Below the pieces are notes generated by a model. It was not told where the DNA came from and did no database searches. It worked only from the letters and a program-made list of their open reading frames with translations. A program made the translations under genes and the position numbers. A stretch of 64,000 bases of DNA from positions 1 through 64,000 of IMG/VR virus record IMGVR_UViG_3300049734_000263. One strand, given 5' to 3'. Origin of the DNA: a virus. How positions within the stretch are numbered: the first letter of the stretch is position 1; each line of letters starts with the position of its first letter. This document shows positions 48,203-56,730 of the stretch, piece after piece.

Positions 48203-50187
48203 TGTCGACGCAACCCGACCTCCGCGCTTTTATCTTTCCCGAAGGCCACTACCCAGACCAGCCGTTATTTGCAGGCGGCATTCCTGGCACTGTCTATGCC
48301 GGCCTCAACGCGGTTTTCGAGGCGGGCGGCGTCGTGCGGACGTTCGGCGGAAAACTGGACATTAGCGAGACCTACAATTCAGGAAATCTGGCTTACACCG
48401 CAGATCTGACGGCGGGTAACGACATCATCACGGCATCAGGTGGGACATTGCTCGCCGACATCGTGGCCTACCAGATTATCCTGCTCGGTGGCGTGATATA
48501 TGTGGTCGAGGAAGTTTTGAGCAACACGCAGGCCCGTGTGTCGCCGACTCCCGCCATGTCGCTCTCCAGCCAGGCGATCCGCCGCGTGCCAGCGCTCCAG
48601 GCCGTAGATCGCCAGCGCGCCGCGCTCTTCGCCGGCGGCGTGACAAAATACCGCGACGAAGCCTTTTTTACCGCGGGACTTGGTGAGGTCAAATTCAACG
48701 GAGCGGCGCTCTCCGCAACTCTCAATTCCTCGACAACGCCACAGGTCGCATATCCCATTCCCGGCGGCACATATGATTCCAGGCCGGTAGGGTTCACAAA
48801 GCCGAGCGCGCCGACGCTCGCCGCCACGTCGGGCGGCACGAAGAACATGCCGCCGATGACCTACTCGATCAAGATCACAAAAAAGAGATTAGGTTTTCCC
48901 GGCTACGGACTCGCAAGCGAGGCGGTCGAGCAGGTGATCACCGCAGGTCAGCGCTTCCAGGCGACACTGCCCGCGTTCGATGCGACGCAAGGTCAAACGA
49001 GCTGGTTGATCTGGGCGACGAAAGCGTCAACAGGCGCGGCGCAGCGCGGCCCGTGGTTCTTGCTCGGAGAGTTTACGACTGTCACGCCATCCACGGTCAA
49101 TATCGAATGGCGTGACGATGAACTAACTGACCGGCTTGTGGATAACAATTTCCCGCCACCGAAGGCGCTTTTCGTCGCCAGCATGGACGACGCGCTGATC
49201 TTCGGTTCTTGTTACGGCGCTCCTGATGGTTCGGGCGCCGCGACTGCGCCCGGTCCCGGTTTCGCGGTTGCCAAGCCGAATAACCCCGAAGCCTTCGCGC
49301 CGGCGGCAGCCGCTTTTACATCCCCCGCTGAAAACGTGCGGGGGATGATGACGAGCGGCGCGCGCCTTTTCGCGATGACCCAAAACCATCTCCACATTGG
49401 CACGCTCACTGGATCGGCGATCTCGCCCCTTGTTATTCGGCCGTTCTGGCAGACTGGTTTCTGGCATCAGTACAACGGCTGTATCGTCTCCGACACGTTC
49501 TATGGCTTCACGGGCAGTTTACTGACGCGCACGCGGGGCGACAACGAGGCCGATTCTGAGTTTTCCATGCGCGTCAAATCAGAACTTGAAACCTATGTCC
49601 CTCAGCGCGTGTTCGTCGGCCATGATGCGAGGAATGGCTGGGTCACAGTGTTTCACAGCAACCACAGGCAAGATGGTGGATTCTGGATTACGCGAGCAAG
49701 TTCATACAACTACAAGAGTGGCAAATGGAATTGCGAGGTCGAACTTTCTGCGGCGGGCGCCGATTTCACTGTTTGTGGCGTGGCGACTGTTGGCAGTGAG
49801 CTCTACATCGTGGCGCAGGATGGCAAGGCTTACCGATGGGATGCGGGCAGCGGGACGGTCACTGGTTTCATTGCGCCGATCTTTCAAGATAGTGGTTCGG
49901 CGCTCTGGCTCAAGACTGTGCGCCGCGTGCAAGTAACCGGACGATTCAACGGTTCCATCAGCCTCTACAAAGATTACAACAAGGCGGCGTTGATCGCAGG
50001 CTCAGGCAGTCCGCCAACCTTCACCATCTCAAATGGATCTTTCAACCCGCAGCACGCCCCACTTTGGAAACCGAATTTTAAAGGCAAATCCATTGCGCTC
50101 CGAATCGCGTTCTCAATGCCGGTGAGAACGAACATCATCGATGCGATCGAATACAAAGGCGATGTGCGCGCTGATGCGAACTTCTGA
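48202..50187 (+). CDS. tail nozzle/hub-type structural protein
   Basis: A 661-residue, beta-rich protein. It has repeated WxxP/strand segments and conserved-looking elements (GQTSWLIWATKA, NFPPPKALFVASMDDALIFG, PVIRPFWQTGFWHQY), as in large tail-nozzle proteins (P22 gp10, T7 gp12-like). It would form the tube end below the connector. It is followed by appendage-like proteins. Confidence 0.6.
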   Translation: MSTQPDLRAFIFPEGHYPDQPLFAGGIPGTVYAGLNAVFEAGGVVRTFGGKLDISETYNSGNLAYTADLTAGNDIITASGGTLLADIVAYQIILLGGVIYVVEEVLSNTQARVSPTPAMSLSSQAIRRVPALQAVDRQRAALFAGGVTKYRDEAFFTAGLGEVKFNGAALSATLNSSTTPQVAYPIPGGTYDSRPVGFTKPSAPTLAATSGGTKNMPPMTYSIKITKKRLGFPGYGLASEAVEQVITAGQRFQATLPAFDATQGQTSWLIWATKASTGAAQRGPWFLLGEFTTVTPSTVNIEWRDDELTDRLVDNNFPPPKALFVASMDDALIFGSCYGAPDGSGAATAPGPGFAVAKPNNPEAFAPAAAAFTSPAENVRGMMTSGARLFAMTQNHLHIGTLTGSAISPLVIRPFWQTGFWHQYNGCIVSDTFYGFTGSLLTRTRGDNEADSEFSMRVKSELETYVPQRVFVGHDARNGWVTVFHSNHRQDGGFWITRASSYNYKSGKWNCEVELSAAGADFTVCGVATVGSELYIVAQDGKAYRWDAGSGTVTGFIAPIFQDSGSALWLKTVRRVQVTGRFNGSISLYKDYNKAALIAGSGSPPTFTISNGSFNPQHAPLWKPNFKGKSIALRIAFSMPVRTNIIDAIEYKGDVRADANF

Positions 50188-50726
50188 TGTACAGCGTTGT
50201 TCTTGACGAGCAAGTCCTTTCTCTCCAGTACGCCGAGCCTGAAGTGACGCCTGAGGTACAAGCGGTAGCGCAAGCAGGCGGCGCCGCCATCACCGAGATA
50301 ACGTCTGGGACGATCACGGTAAACAACCCTGGCGATGGGACGCGCGGTATCGAATTGCCGCAGGTTCTGGGAACCGGAGCCAGTCCTACGTTCGCCAACA
50401 TCACGACGCCTGGGTTAGCAGATGTTAGCCAATTAAAAGTTGGCGGAAACGAGACGATCAAGGAAATTGACTTTGGCACGGTCGCCGCCAATCCCGGTTC
50501 GATCGCGGCGCAGACGCGTGGCTCTGTTGATGTGACGATCACGGGTGTTCGTGTCGGCGACATTGTACTGATGAATCCGCCTGACGGCCTTAATGCGGGA
50601 TTGGTCTATGGTGGTTGCCGAGTGACCGCTGACGACACTGTGCGGATTTACCTCGCTAACATCACCGCAGGCGCGATAGATGACGGCTCGTTTACTTACG
50701 ATTGGATTTGGTTTGACATTACCTGA
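50187..50726 (+). CDS. tail appendage-like protein
   Basis: A 179-residue protein, beta-rich with Gly/Thr repeats (ITSGTITVNNPGDGTRG, GASPTFANITTPGL), typical of the shaft of a short tail fibre. The C-terminal half is a beta domain (VRVGDIVLMNPPDG). It shares a one-base overlap with both neighbours. Confidence 0.55.
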   Translation: MYSVVLDEQVLSLQYAEPEVTPEVQAVAQAGGAAITEITSGTITVNNPGDGTRGIELPQVLGTGASPTFANITTPGLADVSQLKVGGNETIKEIDFGTVAANPGSIAAQTRGSVDVTITGVRVGDIVLMNPPDGLNAGLVYGGCRVTADDTVRIYLANITAGAIDDGSFTYDWIWFDIT

Positions 50727-51208
50727 TGCTTCGTTTCCACCGCATTACATACCCAACTGATTACATAGATTACGAGAGAGCTCACGGCTGGATGCGCGAG
50801 CAGTCTGAACTCTACCATCAGGATGTTGGCTATGACGATTTTGACGAATTTACCAATCCGCCGCTCGACCGCATTGAATTCGCGCTCAGGCAGGACAATA
50901 AGCTGATAGGTTTTGCCTATTTAGTCCGTAAGGCGCTGAAAGTCTGCGAGTTTGGCTTGATTGCCCCGCCGCGCTCGCGCGTTCGTTCTCTCTTCACACT
51001 GCTCAAAGAATTGCAGCGCGCCTACTTCAACGATTTAGGGTTTCTCTCGCTTTATGCCGAATGCGCGGACGATCCCGGATACAACCGTCCCCGCCGGATG
51101 TGCAAGATGTTTGGATGGCAAGAGCGAAAACCGAACTATTTCGAGTACAACGTATATGACCACTTGAGAGCCAGCAATGGGAAGCAAGAAAGCACAAGTC
51201 AGTCCTAA
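50726..51208 (+). CDS. GNAT-like protein in the tail block
   Basis: A 160-residue protein. KLIGFAYLVRKALKVCEFGLI, RSRVRSLFTLLKELQRAYF and LGFLSLYAECADDPGYNRPR follow the GNAT order (beta-alpha-beta with a basic loop), though the acetyl-CoA loop is degenerate. It may modify a virion or host protein or have only the fold. Confidence 0.5.
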   Translation: MLRFHRITYPTDYIDYERAHGWMREQSELYHQDVGYDDFDEFTNPPLDRIEFALRQDNKLIGFAYLVRKALKVCEFGLIAPPRSRVRSLFTLLKELQRAYFNDLGFLSLYAECADDPGYNRPRRMCKMFGWQERKPNYFEYNVYDHLRASNGKQESTSQS

Positions 51209-51623
51209 AGCGCCCTTTGAGCAGGTGCAAGAAACCGTTGATACGCCGGACATTCAAGCCTTCCGAGACTTTGCGCCGGATACCTCAATGCTGAGTTCGA
51301 CGCTTTCCAAGCGTTTCGGAGATCGGCGCCGCGAGGTTAGGGACTCTTATGGCGCGTATTCCGGTATTCCTTCACAAGTCGCCCGAAACGCGTTGCGTGA
51401 TCAGGCGTTGGCTGGGGTTGACGAGGCTGAAGGGCTCGCCCTCGCCGAAGGCGATCAGCGTGCGCAGGCGTTGAAGATGGCCAAGTTGGGAACGATTGCC
51501 GACCTGACGAAGAAGTCAAAATCTTCCGGTTTCAACACGCAGATTGTACAGCCGCAGCCGAGCATCTGGAATTCGATCATCGGAGGCGCGGCGCAGGTCG
51601 GGGCCGCCGCTCCATTCATATGA
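51177..51623 (+). CDS. hypothetical virion or ejection protein
   Basis: A 148-residue protein overlapping the previous gene by 32 bases. Helical, Ala/Gln-rich with a hydrophobic C-terminus (SIIGGAAQVGAAAPF), features of podovirus internal or ejection proteins. Its stop overlaps the next gene by four bases. Confidence 0.55.
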   Translation: MGSKKAQVSPKAPFEQVQETVDTPDIQAFRDFAPDTSMLSSTLSKRFGDRRREVRDSYGAYSGIPSQVARNALRDQALAGVDEAEGLALAEGDQRAQALKMAKLGTIADLTKKSKSSGFNTQIVQPQPSIWNSIIGGAAQVGAAAPFI

Positions 51624-52117
51624 TCTGGTTTATTGTTCTCTTCATCCTGATTGGAATCTCAACGGTTTGCACCCTGTGCTTTGTTCCGGCCGAGCATCTT
51701 CGCCAATACGCCCAATGCCCAAAGGATCGGGTGTATTGGCTGGCCGCGGCCTTGTGGCATTTGATATGGATAGCCGCCGCGATTCAGAACACTGTCGCCG
51801 CCTCCGGTTCGCAATCATTTATCCTGCGAATGGCCGGAGCCGCGATGGTGGTCTCCGGTTTTGCGCTTGTAATTTGGGCGCGCCGCCACAATCCGTTTTT
51901 TATTCCTACTGTCGTTGTTCCTGATTACGTCGTAAGGACTGGCCCATATAGGTACATGGATCATCCTGGTTATTACGGGATGGCGCTCGGGGCTTGCGGC
52001 GAGTTTTTCTTGCTCGGGCAATCGTGGGCCTTCTTTCCAACCGTCGCTTATCTCTGCTTGCTCATTCGCCGGATCAAGGTCGAAGAGCGGCTACTTTCCC
52101 TGAATTTCAAACAATGA
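51620..52117 (+). CDS. isoprenylcysteine carboxyl methyltransferase (ICMT)-like membrane enzyme
   Basis: A 165-residue protein with four to five membrane segments (about 2-19, 41-60, 71-86, 120-150). VRTGPYRYMDHPGYYGMALG and RRIKVEERLL match the C-terminal motif of the ICMT/PEMT family (GPY.Y.RHP.Y.G and R...EE), which binds AdoMet at the membrane. It lies between an ejection-type gene and the signal-peptide fibre gene, both coupled by overlaps. The substrate is unknown; membrane lipids or a terminal cysteine are possible. Confidence 0.72.
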   Translation: MIWFIVLFILIGISTVCTLCFVPAEHLRQYAQCPKDRVYWLAAALWHLIWIAAAIQNTVAASGSQSFILRMAGAAMVVSGFALVIWARRHNPFFIPTVVVPDYVVRTGPYRYMDHPGYYGMALGACGEFFLLGQSWAFFPTVAYLCLLIRRIKVEERLLSLNFKQ

Positions 52118-54417
52118 AAAAAATACTTCTTCTTCTCGTCGCCCTCATGGCTCTCACCGCGCGCGCCGTAGCCACTAACATCGACGTCGGCGCGTCTTCG
52201 ATAACTGGGTTCAACTCGGCCAACGCCGGCTCCGACACTGCGCTGAGCGGTGTTTCTGTCACTCTCAATAGTCCGAACGTCACTTGCTCGAGCTGCTTGC
52301 CGCAAAGTGTTGTTGGCTTGTCCGGCGCCAAGGTTACGCTCGCGGGCGTCACTTACGAGATTCTGTCCGTCGCCTCCCGATCCGCGTTTGCGCTGACCTC
52401 GAATTACCTGGCCTCAACCGGCACGGTAACTGGTACGCTTCATAAGTTCGTCCACCTGCGAATCTATGTGACCTCGCCTTTCGTTCCGTTCGGTGAGAGT
52501 TTCGTTGTCCAGTCCGGTTCGATTGGCTCGACTGCGTGGTATCGGCGGTATGCCGTCTCGGTAATTAACGACGGCGCCCAGAATGTGGCGTTTGTCCCCG
52601 CGATTAATGACCTTCCAGCGACGACTGACAGTAGCAATGCCACCGCAACCTACGTTGCAGGGCTCTGGACCCAGGGCGGTGGGTTCATGCAGTCGTATCC
52701 CGGTTGCGTGGATGAATTCAGGCTGGATTCAACGACCACGCCGACTAGTTGGGCGCAAATCTGCCAATTCAATTTGCCGCCAACCACACCGCCCCCGAAT
52801 CCGACGACTTTCCTTAGCGAACAGCAGATCAATGCTCGGTTCCCGTCATGCTTGATGAATAATCTTGACTTCTTCGCCGCGACGGGGAACGTCAAGAGTT
52901 GTCTTACGCTGAGCGCCGATTTCTCAATTACGGGTGGCGTACTGTCGGTCGTTGGCGCTGTGTCAAGGATTCAAGAGGAGGGTTCAAATCTTCCATTGCG
53001 GCCTGCGTTGAATTTCGTTGGAGGCTCGGCAACTGCGGCGGACGATGCCGGGAATAATCGAATCAACGTCACATTCGATGGTGATCTAAACGCAATCGCG
53101 GTGTTAAGTGGTACGGGCGCGGCGGTGAAAACAGCGCCTGACACCTGGACCTTGCAACCTGATTTTGTGGTTGGTCCCGCTTCGGCGACAGACAACGCGA
53201 TTGCGAGATTTGATTTAACGACTGGTAAATTGATTCAGAACAGCGCCGTAACCGTGGCGGATACGTCCGGCAATTTTTCCGTTCCGAATGATTGGATTGT
53301 ATCCAGCGCTGGAGGCTCATCTGTTCAACTCACCTCGGTCGCACAGGAGTTTGTCACTCCGACGAGAAGTACCACCGGAAGGAATTTCGGCTTTACCGCA
53401 GGGACGCAGACGCAATCCTCCGGCACGATCGTCGGCAAGAGGCTGCAGACTACTTACAACCAAACCTCGACCGCTGCAAGCAGCGATTACGAGGTGGTTA
53501 GAGTGGAAACTGCGCTAGGTGCTGGCGAGCATAATTTTATCAAAGGCTTCGGCGGCGCGGCGGGATCTACATATCGCTTCCGAATCAACAACCTCGGGAA
53601 TTATTTCTTCGGCGCGACAGGCGGATTTATAGGCGACGAGAATGGTAACGAGTACCTGAAATTCAATACCGTTTCTTCGGCTGTCAACGAATTGCAGGTG
53701 TCAAACGCTGCGGCGGCCGGGCGCCCGAGCCTGACCGCAACGGGCTCCGACACTGATATTGATTTCGACCTCTCGGCGAAGGGCGCTGGTTTTCTGAGGT
53801 TTCTCAGCAACGCCGCAATCGTCAAAGCCAATCCGAATTTCGATCTGAACGATAGCGGCACTGTAGCGAGATACGCCGTGTCCAGCGGCAGTGTCTTTAT
53901 AACCAGGGTCGGTCAATCTGATATTGCGCTAAACCTGTCTACGGGTGTAGCCACGTTCGGGCAGATCCCGGTTCTTCCCGCATCCAGCCCGACGACCGCG
54001 AATCAGGCGACGCGCAAGCAGTATGTGGATGATCGGCGGGTATCTTTTACTGCGTCGTTCGCGATTGTGGATCCTGCTACCGCGAACCTAACTTTGAATG
54101 ACTTTGGCTCGATCGTCATCCCCGCGGGCGGCACATACACGATCACCAAGTTTAAAGTACTTTTTCGTGAAGGGTCGCATACCTCGGGCGGCAGTCTTAC
54201 CTTTCAGATAATACAGGTCGGAGTCGGCGCCGTATCAACTTCCGCTCTAAAGCTCGATAACACGAATAGCGCCGTCAACACTATTTATACAGATGATGTC
54301 GGCGATTTTACCGTTGCTGAAAATACCATTCTGTCTATGGGGATCTCCGCTCGAAGCGGCACGATTACGGAAAAAGACGTTGTGGTGGTCATAGAAGGCT
54401 TCAGGACGGTGTTCTAA
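52114..54417 (+). CDS. fibre-like protein with N-terminal signal peptide
   Basis: A 767-residue protein from ATG 52114, overlapping the ICMT-like stop (ATGA). Residues 1-20 (MKKILLLLVALMALTARAVA) form a signal peptide. The rest is Ser/Thr/Gly-rich beta sequence with fibre-like shaft (TATGSDTDIDFDLSAKGAGF) and a C-terminal domain after QATRKQYVDD. This looks like a tail-fibre or host-recognition protein but would be exported, unlike a normal virion protein. Confidence 0.6.
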   Translation: MKKILLLLVALMALTARAVATNIDVGASSITGFNSANAGSDTALSGVSVTLNSPNVTCSSCLPQSVVGLSGAKVTLAGVTYEILSVASRSAFALTSNYLASTGTVTGTLHKFVHLRIYVTSPFVPFGESFVVQSGSIGSTAWYRRYAVSVINDGAQNVAFVPAINDLPATTDSSNATATYVAGLWTQGGGFMQSYPGCVDEFRLDSTTTPTSWAQICQFNLPPTTPPPNPTTFLSEQQINARFPSCLMNNLDFFAATGNVKSCLTLSADFSITGGVLSVVGAVSRIQEEGSNLPLRPALNFVGGSATAADDAGNNRINVTFDGDLNAIAVLSGTGAAVKTAPDTWTLQPDFVVGPASATDNAIARFDLTTGKLIQNSAVTVADTSGNFSVPNDWIVSSAGGSSVQLTSVAQEFVTPTRSTTGRNFGFTAGTQTQSSGTIVGKRLQTTYNQTSTAASSDYEVVRVETALGAGEHNFIKGFGGAAGSTYRFRINNLGNYFFGATGGFIGDENGNEYLKFNTVSSAVNELQVSNAAAAGRPSLTATGSDTDIDFDLSAKGAGFLRFLSNAAIVKANPNFDLNDSGTVARYAVSSGSVFITRVGQSDIALNLSTGVATFGQIPVLPASSPTTANQATRKQYVDDRRVSFTASFAIVDPATANLTLNDFGSIVIPAGGTYTITKFKVLFREGSHTSGGSLTFQIIQVGVGAVSTSALKLDNTNSAVNTIYTDDVGDFTVAENTILSMGISARSGTITEKDVVVVIEGFRTVF

Positions 54418-54426
54418 AAGGGGATC

Positions 54427-54996
54427 ATGTTCAAACGATACATCTCAATAATCCTTCTCGTCGCGCTGCTCTTCACCTACGCGCTCGCGTCGGTTGTTAC
54501 CGTCAACCCGACTTCCAATCAGTCGCCCGACGCTACGCTCGGTGGGTCAGCTGTAACAACGCCGACAAACACTGGACACGCATCGACCACCACTACAGCC
54601 TCAGGCGCAGGCGGCTCAGCGGAGAAATCCTGCCGGTGGTTCGCGTTTCAAGCGGTCGGCGGGACTATAACCGCGATCACGCTGAAGATAGACCACACCA
54701 GCAGTGGTACGCTTTCGGGTTCTGCTTCTAACTCTTTTATCCTGGACTATAGTCTCAACGGTGGAAGTAACTGGACGAACGCTGTTACACGGTCCAATTT
54801 TACGTCGTCTCAGGGGCCAACGACGTTCTCTGTGGGACTGTCCGCCGGGCAGGATATTTCACAAGTCCAGGTGAGGGTGGACTACCTGTGCGACAGTACT
54901 GAGGCGGGCGACTCCGCTAGCATTACTGCGACTATTGCTAATATTAAACTGGAAGTGACAGTGCAAGACCAGCCGCCAGTGATTGTCATAATGTAG
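54427..54996 (+). CDS. secreted beta-sandwich protein
   Basis: A 189-residue protein with a signal peptide (FKRYISIILLVALLFTYALA) and AAAAGGGGAT upstream. The mature part is Ser/Thr-rich and beta-rich with one disulfide-capable pair (CRWF...YLCD). It resembles secreted carbohydrate- or surface-binding modules. It follows the signal-peptide fibre gene. Confidence 0.6.
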   Translation: MFKRYISIILLVALLFTYALASVVTVNPTSNQSPDATLGGSAVTTPTNTGHASTTTTASGAGGSAEKSCRWFAFQAVGGTITAITLKIDHTSSGTLSGSASNSFILDYSLNGGSNWTNAVTRSNFTSSQGPTTFSVGLSAGQDISQVQVRVDYLCDSTEAGDSASITATIANIKLEVTVQDQPPVIVIM

Positions 54997-54998
54997 TC

Positions 54999-55372
54999 AT
55001 GAAAATCCTTCTTGCCTTACTACTCTTACCCTTATTCGTTTCCGGCCAAGCGCTTCTTGATCCAGTCAGAGTGTCGGTCAAAGTGTCACAGAGAGATCAA
55101 CACAACCGTGATCTCGACGCCGCCTTCCGCGCCGACTGAACAAGCTGCGGTACGTGGCCGTGAAGAATGCGCGCCCGCAGTATGATGTTTACGTCGTCAC
55201 GGCTCCGATCGCCGAAGACATCGGCTGCAACGGCTTTTCCGCCGCGATGATGGTAACTACGTCCCGCGGAAGTGAAATATCCCTTCACACAGGCAGAGGT
55301 CCCGAAATGCTGGCGCGCCACTTAGTCGAGAAACTCGAGCGGGAATATTTCACGAATCGCTGCAGGAATTGA
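54999..55372 (+). pseudogene. secreted protein gene with a -1 frameshift
   Basis: Two frames join naturally. 54999-55139 encodes a signal peptide (MKILLALLLLPLFVSGQA) and 28 more residues ending DLDAAFRAD. A -1 shift at about 55136 gives LNKLRYVAVKNARPQYDVYV and continues to the stop at 55370. Together they make a protein of about 124 residues with a plausible globular fold (GFSAAMMVTTSRG, EMLARHLVEKLE). A GTG start at 55154 is otherwise needed for the second half. Confidence 0.6.
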
Positions 55373-55375
55373 GTT

Positions 55376-56518
55376 ATGGCCTTCTTTCAACCTTTTGCGC
55401 TCGATCCGCGCCGCAGGCTTTTGGCCGAGGAAGCGCTTGGGGCAGGAGGCGCAATGACGCCTCCGCTCAACCCCGACGCGCCCGCGCCTGTCAGGCTGCC
55501 CGACCTTCCGGTTGGCCCTGCGCCCACACCCAGGCCACGCATCCTTGGAATACCGGGGGGAATGCCCGGCGCTGAAGCGTCGCCATTGCCTGAAACCGCA
55601 ACGCCGAGCGCGCTCCCACTGCCTGCGCGTGGCGCTCCGGGCGCTCTGTCCGCGCCGCCGTCCCCGCCTCCGTCATTCGAGCCGCCGAGTCGAAGCACGC
55701 GACTGGCGGCAGAGAAAGAAGGGTTTATGCGTGGCACGCCAGGACGCTTCAAATCCGCCATTCTGAGCGGGCTGCAAGGTTTTGCCGGGGGAATGGCTTC
55801 AGGTGGCGGCCTCGCCGCGGGCCTCGGCGGCCTTGCCGCGGGCGCAGGCTTTGGCGCGATCGACCCGCGTGGAGCGAGGGAGAGGGAGTTCGAACAGCGC
55901 GCCAAGCCGAAAATCCTCGAAGGATTTGCAATGGAGGACGCGGAGACGGCCGCGCGAATGGCCGCCGCGAAGACTGCGGCTGAGCGGGCGTTGCAGCAAG
56001 TGCAGATTACGAACATGCAGGATCAGATCCGATCAAGAAACGAGGCGGACGCGTTGAACCGAGAGAAATTTGGTGCGGAGCAAAACAGACTGATCCCCGC
56101 GCCGCCGGGCACGACGTTTTTAGACCCGAAAACCAAACAGCCGGTGTTTACCGCGACGGACCCGAGACAGGGAAACATGACGCCTGATCAAGCGGAGGCC
56201 GCGCTCACGACAGAAGAAGGCACGGTCGAGGAAATCTCTCAGGGCAGTTTGCAGGGACGGATGGAAAGCCTGAAACAGCGATTGACACCGGAGGAACAGA
56301 GATTGAACTTCGGCGGCGCAACATCCAATGACAGCTCGCAAGCCATCGCCCGCGCCCAAGCAAAGTGGCAGAAGATTCAGGATGACGAATTGTATGCGAT
56401 CCGCCGCGACACCGGCGAGAGACGGAAGGCGAAGATCACTCAGAAGAGGTTTGGCAGGAAGGGAACTCCGGGGCGCACGGCGATCTCGGTACGTGAGGCT
56501 GCCGACTTGCTGAGGTAA
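55376..56518 (+). CDS. internal virion/ejection protein candidate
   Basis: A 380-residue protein. The first 110 residues are Pro-rich and disordered; then comes a Gly/Ala-rich amphipathic stretch (GMASGGGLAAGLGGLAAGAG), followed by a helical charged half (EREFEQRAKPKILEG). This layout is typical of podovirus ejection proteins that must unfold and cross membranes. It precedes the giant transglycosylase protein. Confidence 0.6.
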   Translation: MAFFQPFALDPRRRLLAEEALGAGGAMTPPLNPDAPAPVRLPDLPVGPAPTPRPRILGIPGGMPGAEASPLPETATPSALPLPARGAPGALSAPPSPPPSFEPPSRSTRLAAEKEGFMRGTPGRFKSAILSGLQGFAGGMASGGGLAAGLGGLAAGAGFGAIDPRGAREREFEQRAKPKILEGFAMEDAETAARMAAAKTAAERALQQVQITNMQDQIRSRNEADALNREKFGAEQNRLIPAPPGTTFLDPKTKQPVFTATDPRQGNMTPDQAEAALTTEEGTVEEISQGSLQGRMESLKQRLTPEEQRLNFGGATSNDSSQAIARAQAKWQKIQDDELYAIRRDTGERRKAKITQKRFGRKGTPGRTAISVREAADLLR

Positions 56519-56704
56519 CTATCGGTTTCGTCCCGCCAAATACCAGCGACCGACGAAAAACACGGCCAGTCCTATAAGGGCCATGGTCACCACATAACCA
56601 TAGGTCGCGAGAAAGAAGAGCAGCCCACAGAAGACCACCGCGCCGACCACCAGCAGAACGATCTGACTCCAGGTCAAATCCTTGATGTCCATATTCAAGT
56701 TCAT
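56519..56704 (-). CDS. small minus-strand membrane protein
   Basis: A 61-residue protein from ATG 56704 (ATG 56728 is possible). It has two membrane segments (VLLVVGAVVFCGLLFFLATY and VTMALIGLAVFFVG) and a basic end. It lies between two ejection-type genes on the opposite strand. Such an isolated reversed gene is typical of a moron; no promoter or strong ribosome binding site is clear. Confidence 0.48.
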   Translation of the reverse strand: MNLNMDIKDLTWSQIVLLVVGAVVFCGLLFFLATYGYVVTMALIGLAVFFVGRWYLAGRNR

Positions 56705-56730
56705 GGCGCGGATTCTAACATCGATCACTT

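Noticed and set aside
52975-52999. tRNA-like GGGTTCAAATCTTCC
   Set aside because: Inside the fibre-like gene with no cloverleaf partner sequences.
55154-55372. Independent gene starting at GTG 55154
   Set aside because: It has no ribosome binding site, and the sequence upstream in the same frame continues naturally from the preceding gene, so a frameshifted single gene is a better reading.
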